Shown here: in pieces, positions 1 to 6,780 of the stretch
Layout: each line of letters begins with the position of its first letter
Position numbering within the stretch: the stretch's first letter is position 1
NCBI GenBank assembly: GCA_002425935.1
Contig: DINE01000022.1
Span: 23,447-44,488 of the forward strand
Direction of reading: 5' to 3'
From: Bacteroidales bacterium UBA5548
Lineage (GTDB): Bacteria > Bacteroidota > Bacteroidia > Bacteroidales > UBA932
Length of the DNA stretch: 21,042 bases
Notes under the pieces: generated by a model
Seen by the model: the letters and a program-made list of their open reading frames with translations, nothing else
Database searches by the model: none
What the model was told of the DNA's origin: nothing
Program-made: the position numbers and the translations under genes

Positions 1-30
1 CTTTAAAATCATGCTGAATAAATTTAATAA

Positions 31-57
31 ATAAGGGGACATCCCTTGTCCCCTTAT
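31..57. terminator. Strong 11-bp hairpin, terminator or leader structure
   Basis: ATAAGGGGACA and TGTCCCCTTAT form a perfect 11-bp inverted repeat around the 5-nt loop TCCCT. Read leftward, the stem is followed by a T-rich run (TTTATTAAATTTATT), as at an intrinsic terminator. Read rightward, the downstream sequence is only modestly T-rich. Two readings are possible: a terminator for a gene beyond the left edge, or a hairpin in the 5' leader of a leftward gene driven by the promoter at 81-112. The hairpin itself is certain; its role is not. Confidence 0.6.
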
Positions 58-80
58 CTCTCTGTTGCTCTAAACCGGTG

Positions 81-112
81 CAAAGATATTTATATTTTTG
101 ATTTCAGGCAAA
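81..112 (-). promoter_or_regulatory. Leftward Bacteroidota-type promoter
   Basis: On the minus strand, TTTG (112-109) is followed by a 20-nt spacer and then TATCTTTG (88-81). This matches the -33 TTTG and -7 TAnnTTTG elements of Bacteroidota primary-sigma promoters. Transcription would start near position 74 and run off the left edge, passing through the hairpin at 31-57. A start codon at 12-10 on the minus strand opens a frame that leaves the window, but too little of it is present to call a gene. Confidence 0.6.
93..100 (+). promoter_or_regulatory. Possible -7 element for the HD/lpx operon
   Basis: TATTTTTG fits the TAnnTTTG consensus and would give a start near 107 and a leader of about 35 nt before the ATG at 142. 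No convincing -33 TTTG lies 18-20 nt upstream, so this call is weaker than the leftward promoter it overlaps. It lies within the spacer of that promoter. Confidence 0.4.
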
Positions 113-141
113 ATTTTTTAATATTATTGTAATTTTACATC

Positions 142-1389
142 ATGATAGACAGATTCAAAATTATCAATGATCCTGTTCACGGATTCATAAACATACCATC
201 GGGTATTGTGCAGGAGATAATTGAGCACCCTTTTTTTCAAAGACTCAGGGATATAAAACAACTTGGCTTCACAAACCTTGTATATCCGGGAGCAACACAC
301 TCCAGGCTCTCTCACGCTCTTGGTGCGATGCATCTTATGCAAGAGGCCATTATAGTCTTAAGACTTAAAGGAATTAAGATAACAGAAGAGGAGGAGGAGG
401 CAGCTCTGGCTGCAATTCTGATGCATGACATTGGACACGGCCCCTACAGCCACGCCCTGGAAAATAATATTATCAGCGGAGTCTCACACGAAGAGATCTC
501 TCTTGCTCTCATGCGCGAGATTAACAAAGGGCTGGAGGGAAGGCTCAATCTTGCAATTGCAATTTTCGAAGGCAATTACCACAAACTGTTTCTCCACCAG
601 CTTGTTTCTGGTCAGCTTGATGTTGACAGACTGGACTATCTTAAAAGAGACAGCTTCTTCTCTGGTGTGGCCGAGGGTATGATTGGTCTGGAGAGAATAA
701 TAAAGATGATGTCTGTATCAGAAAACAATCTGGTTATAGAGGAGAAAGGTATCTACTCCGTTGAGAAGTTTCTCATCTCCAGAAGGCTCATGTACTGGCA
801 GGTCTATCTTCACAAAACAGTGATTGCCGCAGAGCAACTGCTCACATCTATCTTCAGAAGGGCAAGGTCTTTGGTTAAATCAGGTGTGACTCTTCCGGGT
901 TCTCCCGCAATCTGCTACTTTCTTTCAAGAGAGTTTACTCCCGAGAGCTTTGCTACACCACATGTACTCGAAATGTTTACCCGTCTTGACGATACCGATG
1001 TAATGTCTGCAATCAAGCAGTGGCAGTACGAGGGAGATGCTGTACTTGCACTTTTGTGTAAAATGCTTACCGAGAGAAAGCTGCCTAAGCTTATACTCAC
1101 TTTGGAACCAGCCTCGGCAACAGAGTACTCAGAGGCATGCAATATCTTTAAAAAGGAATATCAGCAAGCATCAGGGCAAAATATTCCGGATGACCTTATT
1201 AAATATTTTGTAACTGTTGGAGAGGTACTTAATAAGGGGTATGACTCTGCCGAGGGGGAGATAAAAATTATTAATAAAGATTGTGAGACAAATGACGTAT
1301 ACAAAATTTCGGATATGTTGTCTGCTAAAGCCTTTTCACAGATAACAAAAAAGCATTTTCTTTGCAGGGCTAAAATAAAATTAGATTAA
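142..1389 (+). CDS. HD-domain phosphohydrolase, SAMHD1/dGTPase-like
   Basis: This 415-residue soluble protein belongs to the HD superfamily of metal-dependent phosphohydrolases, nearest in motif layout to SAMHD1-type dNTP triphosphohydrolases. The motifs are visible: SRLSHALG with His58, HDIGHGPYSH with His95-Asp96, and LDVDRLDYLKRDS with Asp162. They align with SAMHD1 His167, His206-Asp207 and Asp311, and the following Tyr166 and Asp170 match SAMHD1 substrate-contact residues. The metal site therefore looks intact. dNTPs are the likely substrate by family, but the sequence does not prove it. The stop is one base from the lpxD start, so it is cotranscribed with lipid A genes. The start ATG follows a short AT-rich leader, and the protein opens with the usual DPVHGFI motif of this family. 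Confidence is high in the fold and moderate in the substrate. Confidence 0.9.
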   Translation: MIDRFKIINDPVHGFINIPSGIVQEIIEHPFFQRLRDIKQLGFTNLVYPGATHSRLSHALGAMHLMQEAIIVLRLKGIKITEEEEEAALAAILMHDIGHGPYSHALENNIISGVSHEEISLALMREINKGLEGRLNLAIAIFEGNYHKLFLHQLVSGQLDVDRLDYLKRDSFFSGVAEGMIGLERIIKMMSVSENNLVIEEKGIYSVEKFLISRRLMYWQVYLHKTVIAAEQLLTSIFRRARSLVKSGVTLPGSPAICYFLSREFTPESFATPHVLEMFTRLDDTDVMSAIKQWQYEGDAVLALLCKMLTERKLPKLILTLEPASATEYSEACNIFKKEYQQASGQNIPDDLIKYFVTVGEVLNKGYDSAEGEIKIINKDCETNDVYKISDMLSAKAFSQITKKHFLCRAKIKLD

Positions 1390-1390
1390 T

Positions 1391-2380
1391 ATGGAACTGA
1401 CAGCACAATATATTGCAGATCAGATTGGCGGAGAGATTACCGGGGACCCGCAAACTAAGGTTTCGTCTGTTGCAAGAATAGAATCCGCAAAACCTGGAAC
1501 ACTTGCTTTTCTGGGCAATCCAAAATATGAGAACTACATCTATACATGCCGTGCAAGTATAATAATAATCAGCAAGAGTTTCGAACCCTCCTCACCTTTA
1601 TCCGCTACACTTTTAAGGGTTGATGACCCTTATCAGGCAATTGCTTCGGTGCTGGAACTCTTTAATTCGCTAAAATCAAACAGAAAAAGAGGACGCTCCT
1701 GGAGTGCGAAAATTGCATGGAGTTCAAAGATTGGTAAAAGATGCTACATAGGAGAGGGGAGTGTTATTTCAAAACGGGCTGTTATTGGAGACGGTGCCCA
1801 GATCTATCCTCAATGTTATATAGGCGACGATGTTGAAATTGGTGCCAATAGTGTAATCTATCCGGGGGTGAAGATCTATGCCGGATGTAAAATAGGGTCA
1901 GACTGCATTATTCACGCAAATGCAGTAATAGGTGCAGACGGATTCGGATTTGCCCCAGCTCCGGATGGCAGTTACAAGAAGATACCTCAGACCGGAAATG
2001 TGGTTATTGAAAACAACTGCGAAATTGGTGCAAATACAACAATAGACAGAGCATCAATAGGTTCAACTATTATCAGGCAAGGAGTGAAAATTGATAACCT
2101 TGTGATGATTGCTCACAATGTTGAGATCGGGAAAAATACTGTAGTTGCAGGCCAGACCGGATTTGCAGGCTCTGTCAGAGTGGGAGAGGGTTGTATGTTC
2201 GGAGGGCAGGTAGGAGTTGCAGGACATATCACTATAGCAGACAAAACAATTATTGGTGCTCAGACAGGTATCATTTCCAACATAAAAGAGGAGGGTAAAA
2301 CACTGCTTGGCAGTCCTGCCATGGATGCAAGGGAGTATATGAAGGCCTATTCAATATTCAGAAAGTTACACAAAAGATAA
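1391..2380 (+). CDS. lpxD: UDP-3-O-acylglucosamine N-acyltransferase LpxD
   Basis: LpxD catalyses the third step of lipid A synthesis, moving a 3-hydroxyacyl chain from acyl carrier protein to the 2-amino group of UDP-3-O-acylglucosamine in the cytoplasm. The 329-residue product has an N-terminal uridine-binding domain (about 1-105), then a long left-handed beta-helix of hexapeptide repeats (about 108-295). GADGFGFAP (181-189) is a family signature. His242 in NLVMIAHNVEIG matches the catalytic His239 of E. coli LpxD. A short helical C-terminus ends the protein. Length is typical. It begins one base after the HD gene and is followed, 32 nt later, by lpxC-fabZ. The order lpxD, lpxC-fabZ, lpxA is usual for Bacteroidota. 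Confidence 0.97.
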   Translation: MELTAQYIADQIGGEITGDPQTKVSSVARIESAKPGTLAFLGNPKYENYIYTCRASIIIISKSFEPSSPLSATLLRVDDPYQAIASVLELFNSLKSNRKRGRSWSAKIAWSSKIGKRCYIGEGSVISKRAVIGDGAQIYPQCYIGDDVEIGANSVIYPGVKIYAGCKIGSDCIIHANAVIGADGFGFAPAPDGSYKKIPQTGNVVIENNCEIGANTTIDRASIGSTIIRQGVKIDNLVMIAHNVEIGKNTVVAGQTGFAGSVRVGEGCMFGGQVGVAGHITIADKTIIGAQTGIISNIKEEGKTLLGSPAMDAREYMKAYSIFRKLHKR

Positions 2381-2391
2381 GTGAAATTTTC

Positions 2392-2399
2392 TACCTTTG
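2392..2399 (+). promoter_or_regulatory. Possible internal -7 element before lpxC-fabZ
   Basis: TACCTTTG matches TAnnTTTG and sits in the 32-nt lpxD/lpxC gap, the loosest junction of this operon. No TTTG is seen at -33, and the leader to the ATG at 2413 would be under 10 nt. It may give lpxC-fabZ extra transcription independent of the HD gene. Confidence 0.35.
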
Positions 2400-2412
2400 T
2401 GGGTTATTAAGA

Positions 2413-3825
2413 ATGAACCAAAACCGTATGCAGGCAAACCAACAGACAATCAATAAAATACATACATTTTCAGGCAAGGGACTCCACACTGGAGGGCATG
2501 TAACAATGAGACTCTTACCCGCCCCTGAACACCACGGTATAAAATTCTGCAGGGTTGACTTAGAGGGTAAACCACTTATTGAGGCAAATGCCGATTATGT
2601 AAAATTTACAGACAGAGGTACGGTTATTGAGAATCAGGGAGCAAGAGTTTCAACAGTTGAGCATGTTATGTCTGCTTTATATGCGCTTGGTGTAGATAAT
2701 GTGCTGATTGAAATTGACGGTGACGAAGTGCCGATTCTTGATGGAAGCACATTTCTTTTTGCACATGCAATAAAATCGGGTGGACTGCTGGATCAGAGTG
2801 CTCCAAAAAAGGTTTTTGTTGTAAAGAGTAAGATTCACTATAAGGATGAGGCAACGGGATCGGAGATAACAATTCTTCCCGATGACAGATTCTCTGCCGA
2901 TGTGATGATTGATTTTAACTCAAAGGTGCTCGGCACACAATTTGCCCGCTTTACCCCGGATACAGATTATACTGCAGAGATTGCTCCATGCCGCACATTT
3001 GTCTTTATGCACGATCTTGAGATGTTGTTTAAAAACAATCTTATAAAGGGAGGGGATATAGATAACGCTATAGTAATCGCAGAAAATACGCTTACTGAGC
3101 CGGAGGTTGAGAACCTTAGCAAAATATTCGGAAAAGAGCAAATAAGGTCTGTAGAGAGAGGATATGTAAATATTGATGAACCAAGATTTTCAAATGAGTG
3201 TGCAAGACATAAACTTGCCGATCTGATTGGTGATCTTGCTTTATCAGGAGTAAGAGTAATAGGAAAAGTTTCGGCTGTAAAACCGGGACATAAAATAAAT
3301 ACAAAAGTTGCTGCTATGATTAAATCTGCTGAAAAAGAGAGTGCCAGGCTTCCGGAGGTACCAAGATACAATCCCGATGAAGCGCCAGTTATTGACATTG
3401 CCGGAATTAAGAGATTGTTGCCGCACAGGCCACCATTTTTGATGGTGGACAGAATTATTGAACTAGGACACGACAGAGTTGTTGGTATAAAGACTATAGG
3501 AATTAACGAAGGTTACTTTATCGGGCACTTCCCGGATGAACCTGTTATGCCGGGTGTGTTAATAATTGAAGCTATGGCTCAGGTTGGCGGAATTCTTGTT
3601 CTGTCCGATCTTGACGAACCAGAAAAATATTCAACATACTTTGCAAAAATTGATAACGCGAAGTTTAAAAGAAAGGTTGTTCCCGGCGATGTTCTCACTA
3701 TTGTACTTACACTTACGGCGCCTTTAAGAAGGTCGATAGTGGCAATGAGGGGTGAGGTTTATGTAGGGAACGCTCTTGCCTGTGAAGCCGATATGGTTGC
3801 TCAGGTAATTAAAAACAAGGAATAA
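2413..3825 (+). CDS. lpxC-fabZ: Bifunctional LpxC deacetylase / FabZ dehydratase
   Basis: This is a fusion of two cytoplasmic enzymes. The N-terminal part (about 12-315) is LpxC, the zinc deacetylase that commits UDP-3-O-acyl-GlcNAc to lipid A. Its STVEH motif carries Glu83 and His84, and RHKLAD carries zinc ligands His266 and Asp270. His293 in KPGHKINTKV matches the catalytic-region His265 of E. coli. The C-terminal part (about 328-468) is FabZ, the 3-hydroxyacyl-ACP dehydratase, with LLPHRPPFLMVDRI, His372 in GHFP and Glu386 in IIEAMAQ as catalytic residues. Both active sites are complete. The fusion is known across Bacteroidota. It joins two enzymes that draw on the same 3-hydroxyacyl-ACP pool. 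A second in-frame ATG at 2428 is a possible start, since it lies nearer the conserved GKGLHTG motif. Confidence 0.97.
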   Translation: MNQNRMQANQQTINKIHTFSGKGLHTGGHVTMRLLPAPEHHGIKFCRVDLEGKPLIEANADYVKFTDRGTVIENQGARVSTVEHVMSALYALGVDNVLIEIDGDEVPILDGSTFLFAHAIKSGGLLDQSAPKKVFVVKSKIHYKDEATGSEITILPDDRFSADVMIDFNSKVLGTQFARFTPDTDYTAEIAPCRTFVFMHDLEMLFKNNLIKGGDIDNAIVIAENTLTEPEVENLSKIFGKEQIRSVERGYVNIDEPRFSNECARHKLADLIGDLALSGVRVIGKVSAVKPGHKINTKVAAMIKSAEKESARLPEVPRYNPDEAPVIDIAGIKRLLPHRPPFLMVDRIIELGHDRVVGIKTIGINEGYFIGHFPDEPVMPGVLIIEAMAQVGGILVLSDLDEPEKYSTYFAKIDNAKFKRKVVPGDVLTIVLTLTAPLRRSIVAMRGEVYVGNALACEADMVAQVIKNKE

Positions 3826-3831
3826 AATTTT

Positions 3832-4623
3832 ATGAATTTATCGTATATACACCCCGATGCCAAAATCGGAAAAGATGTAAAAATTGATCCGTTCTCATAC
3901 ATTGCAGGTAATGTAGAAATTGGAGAGGGGAGCTGGATAGGCCCTCATGCTACAATTCTTGACAATGTGAAAATAGGTAAAAACTGCAGAATTTACCCCG
4001 GAGCGATAATCGGAGGAGAGCCTCAGGATTACAAATTCGGAGGAGAGACTACCTATGTCGAGATTGGAGACAACACCATCATACGCGAATATGTTACAAT
4101 CAACAGAGGAACCCTGACAAGCGGGAGAGGTACAACCAGAGTTGGCAAAAACTGTATGATAATGTCCTATGCACACATAGCACATGATTGCCAGATTGCT
4201 GATAATGTTGTTCTTGTAAGTTATGTAGGAGTTGCCGGTGTTACTGATATAGATGAGTATGTAATTGTTGGAGGTCACTCTGCAGCACATCAGTTTACAC
4301 GTATCGGCGCCCATTCGATGCTCTCCGGAGGTTCGATGATTGGCAAGGATGTTCCCCCTTTTGTAATAGCCGGCAAACGTCCGCTGGCTTTTGGCGGAGT
4401 AAACGTTATAGGATTAAGACGCCGAGGGTTTGAAAACGAAAAAATTGACCAGATAAGAGATATTTATAAAGTCATCTATAACAACGGACTTAATACATCT
4501 GATGCCTGTGACAAAGTAGAGGCAATGTTTACTGAGACAAAAGAGAAACGGATGATAATTGATTTTATTCGTAACTCAAAACGCGGAATAATTCGAGGAA
4601 GTGTAGATACGATTGATGAATAG
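3832..4623 (+). CDS. lpxA: UDP-N-acetylglucosamine O-acyltransferase LpxA
   Basis: LpxA performs the first, reversible step of lipid A synthesis, acylating the 3-OH of UDP-GlcNAc from 3-hydroxyacyl-ACP. The 263-residue protein has the expected length. It shows hexapeptide-repeat beta-helix sequence from about 4 to 190 and a helical C-terminus. The motif AHIAHDC contains His115 and His118; the second matches the catalytic His125 of E. coli. GGHSAAHQF and the following IGAHSML supply the other conserved histidines (153 and 161). GGEPQDYKFGGE (61-72) is a family signature. It starts 6 nt after lpxC-fabZ, and its last 8 nt overlap the next gene, suggesting translational coupling. Confidence 0.97.
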   Translation: MNLSYIHPDAKIGKDVKIDPFSYIAGNVEIGEGSWIGPHATILDNVKIGKNCRIYPGAIIGGEPQDYKFGGETTYVEIGDNTIIREYVTINRGTLTSGRGTTRVGKNCMIMSYAHIAHDCQIADNVVLVSYVGVAGVTDIDEYVIVGGHSAAHQFTRIGAHSMLSGGSMIGKDVPPFVIAGKRPLAFGGVNVIGLRRRGFENEKIDQIRDIYKVIYNNGLNTSDACDKVEAMFTETKEKRMIIDFIRNSKRGIIRGSVDTIDE

Positions 4624-5242
4624 ATACGAATACGCACTCCTTACTACAGCATATCTGCCACCTGTCGATTACTTCAGGGTAATTGCAAGGGCTGCCAACT
4701 GGAAGGTTGAGAGGTGCGAGAAATATCAGAAACAATCTTACAGGAGCCGTTGCCACATTCTGAGTGCCAACGGCCCTTTAACTTTAACTGTTCCGGTAGA
4801 CCGTTCAAACGGGTTGTCTGTACCTATAAACGAGATTAAGATAGATTACTCAGTCAGCTGGCAGAAGAATCACTGGCGCACAATTGAATCGGCTTATCAG
4901 TCGTCACCATTTTATGAGTACTATAAAGAGGACTTCAGGCCATTTTATGAAGCTGAAACAGAGTTACTGCTTGATTTTAACAGTGCGCTAACCTCACTCA
5001 TATTAGAACTTTTAGGAATACCCGGCAATATCTCTTTCACTGAGACATTTGTTAAAGATACTTCTCAAGGTGATTTCCGATACCTTATACATCCAAAAAA
5101 GTGCTCCCCTTTTGAAGAGATCAATAAAAAAGGGCGATACCATCAGGTATTCGCCCATAAGTTTGACTTCGTTGATAATCTCTCTGTACTTGACCTCTTA
5201 TTCAATGAAGGTCCTGATTCTATGAGATATCTCTCTTATTAA
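4616..5242 (+). CDS. WbqC family protein
   Basis: This 208-residue cytoplasmic protein resembles the WbqC family, found in many polysaccharide and O-antigen gene clusters and widespread in Bacteroidota. Its biochemical role is not settled. Recognisable blocks are LLTTAYLPPVDYF near the N-terminus, LTVPVDRS and INEIKIDY in the middle, and WQKNHWRTIESAYQSSPFYEYY. I chose the ATG at 4616 rather than the in-frame TTG just upstream, because ATGAATAG joins this start to the lpxA stop in an 8-nt overlap typical of coupled translation. Its place at the end of the lipid A operon supports a role in lipid or glycan assembly, which is inference. It ends convergently with the OmpP1 gene, the stop codons overlapping by four bases. 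Confidence 0.85.
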   Translation: MNRYEYALLTTAYLPPVDYFRVIARAANWKVERCEKYQKQSYRSRCHILSANGPLTLTVPVDRSNGLSVPINEIKIDYSVSWQKNHWRTIESAYQSSPFYEYYKEDFRPFYEAETELLLDFNSALTSLILELLGIPGNISFTETFVKDTSQGDFRYLIHPKKCSPFEEINKKGRYHQVFAHKFDFVDNLSVLDLLFNEGPDSMRYLSY

Positions 5243-6771
5243 AATCTGAATCCCAAAGTCATTAGTACCTTCCAGCCCGAAGACTCCATTGTGGCTACAG
5301 GGGCGGCGTGGTTTGTATAACTATCATACAGTGAGTAGCTTTCACTAGTATTCAACCTTTTCTGGAAAGCAAGATCGAAGAACGACCCTCTTCCTGATCT
5401 GAAACCTACACCTGCAGAGATATACTGTGTATCAGAGCCGAAGTTTTTCTCAGGATTTGTATATTTTGTATAACCTCCTCTGATTGCAAATGATTCATTA
5501 GGTCTGATTTCCGCTCCCGCTCTTAAAATTCCCGCAGACTGAAAGTTGTTCTTTATATAGTTATTATCTGTTCTGAACTCATAGGCATCTCCGCCATCTG
5601 TCATCATAGTGATTGTGCTGTAGTCAACTCCTTCGTAATCTACACTTACTATTCCAAAAGAACCTATAACGTATGAGGCTCCAACATTGTATCTCATAGG
5701 AGAGTTAACTCTGTAGCTGTATTCACCGTAAGGAGAGAGCACCTGGCTTTTATAACCATCGGAGTATTTAGCATTAATCTTCTCGTCCCACTCATCAGTA
5801 ATGAAATGCCACGTAGGTGTAGAGATACTTGCCCCAATTCTGAAACCCTCAAACGGAAGCGCAATAAAACCAACCTTCATATTGATTCCTGCACCATTTG
5901 AATTTAAACGGTAGGCATGAGAGAAGCTCTCAAATTTTGAATCAAAGTTTGAAGTATTGACTGCACTCTCGGAATATCTCTGATAGTCGTAGTAGCTTAA
6001 TGTCTGAACTCCCACATTCGCTCCTACAAAGAATTTGTCAGATATGTTTACCGATGCATTTAATACAACCTCAGAGAGGTTACCGCTTCTCTCCCTGTAG
6101 TACTCCTGATTGAGCGGACCTCCAAGCACTATCTGAGTTCCTCTGATGTTCTCTGTGGCGCCGATATAATCTTCATCTGAATCAGGCAAAGGGTCAAGAA
6201 GGTTAGAATTCCATGCCAGGATTGCCTTCCACGGAGCACTTCTGAAGTCATAAAACGGATTCCAGTTGTCTGTAATATCCAGATTTGCATTGTAAATTCC
6301 GCCAAGACTCTCTGCGAGACTTCCAAGCCAGCTTGACTGAGCGTTAACACCTGCAGTAAATGACCTTGAAGAGAAGTTGTTAAGCTTATTTACAGCAATG
6401 CCAAAGTTAATACTCTTTAAACCATACGGCCTGTCAGATACCGATATATGTCCCACAAAGCCAAGATTAGAGATTCCAAATCTGCTCCACCCCTCATTTT
6501 CACGATTACCAATGTAAAGCGTGCTGCTTTTATCATGTGTCATTGCCGGTGTAACTGCAAATTCGGAGTATCTGTAAATTCCCGAAGCTGCGGGGTTAAT
6601 GCTTATTGCATATGTGTCACCTCCCAGAGATGTGAATGCATTTCCCATTGCCATAGATCTGGCGGTTCCCTCATACTTGATTTGTGAGAAGGTTAATGCG
6701 TCCAGTGCCCCCTGTGCAACGATAATATTTGATATTACCATTGCAGATATTATAAATAACGATCTTTTCAT
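5239..6771 (-). CDS. OmpP1/FadL-type outer membrane beta-barrel protein
   Basis: The 510-residue product has a clear signal peptide (MKRSLFIISAMVIS, cleavage near residue 20 after VA) and then the N-terminal stretch typical of the OmpP1/FadL/TodX family: AMGNAFTSLGGD followed by INPAASG. The rest is alternating beta-strand sequence to the C-terminal MTLGFRF, which ends in Phe as outer membrane barrels usually do. Family members take up hydrophobic compounds such as long-chain fatty acids; the cargo here is unknown. The ATG at 6771 is preferred to an in-frame TTG at 6780 because it begins the signal peptide. It starts 9 nt after the lipoprotein stop codon, so the two are very likely cotranscribed. 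Confidence 0.9.
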   Translation of the reverse strand: MKRSLFIISAMVISNIIVAQGALDALTFSQIKYEGTARSMAMGNAFTSLGGDTYAISINPAASGIYRYSEFAVTPAMTHDKSSTLYIGNRENEGWSRFGISNLGFVGHISVSDRPYGLKSINFGIAVNKLNNFSSRSFTAGVNAQSSWLGSLAESLGGIYNANLDITDNWNPFYDFRSAPWKAILAWNSNLLDPLPDSDEDYIGATENIRGTQIVLGGPLNQEYYRERSGNLSEVVLNASVNISDKFFVGANVGVQTLSYYDYQRYSESAVNTSNFDSKFESFSHAYRLNSNGAGINMKVGFIALPFEGFRIGASISTPTWHFITDEWDEKINAKYSDGYKSQVLSPYGEYSYRVNSPMRYNVGASYVIGSFGIVSVDYEGVDYSTITMMTDGGDAYEFRTDNNYIKNNFQSAGILRAGAEIRPNESFAIRGGYTKYTNPEKNFGSDTQYISAGVGFRSGRGSFFDLAFQKRLNTSESYSLYDSYTNHAAPVATMESSGWKVLMTLGFRF

Positions 6772-6780
6772 AATTCTCAA

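Noticed and set aside
31..57. Part of a tRNA or small stable RNA
   Set aside because: Only one stem is present, with no cloverleaf, anticodon arm or CCA region around it.
2967..3398. Open frame of 143 codons opposite lpxC-fabZ
   Set aside because: It lies wholly inside a gene with intact LpxC and FabZ motifs, and its product looks like no known protein.
3895..4314. Open frame of 139 codons opposite lpxA
   Set aside because: It is antisense to the hexapeptide-repeat coding sequence, whose periodic codons leave the reverse frame open.
4613..4618. TTG start for the WbqC gene one codon upstream
   Set aside because: The adjacent ATG at 4616 forms the standard overlap with the lpxA stop.
6771..6780. 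TTG start for the OmpP1 gene
   Set aside because: The ATG three codons later begins the signal peptide directly. The TTG start would add only Met-Arg-Ile.
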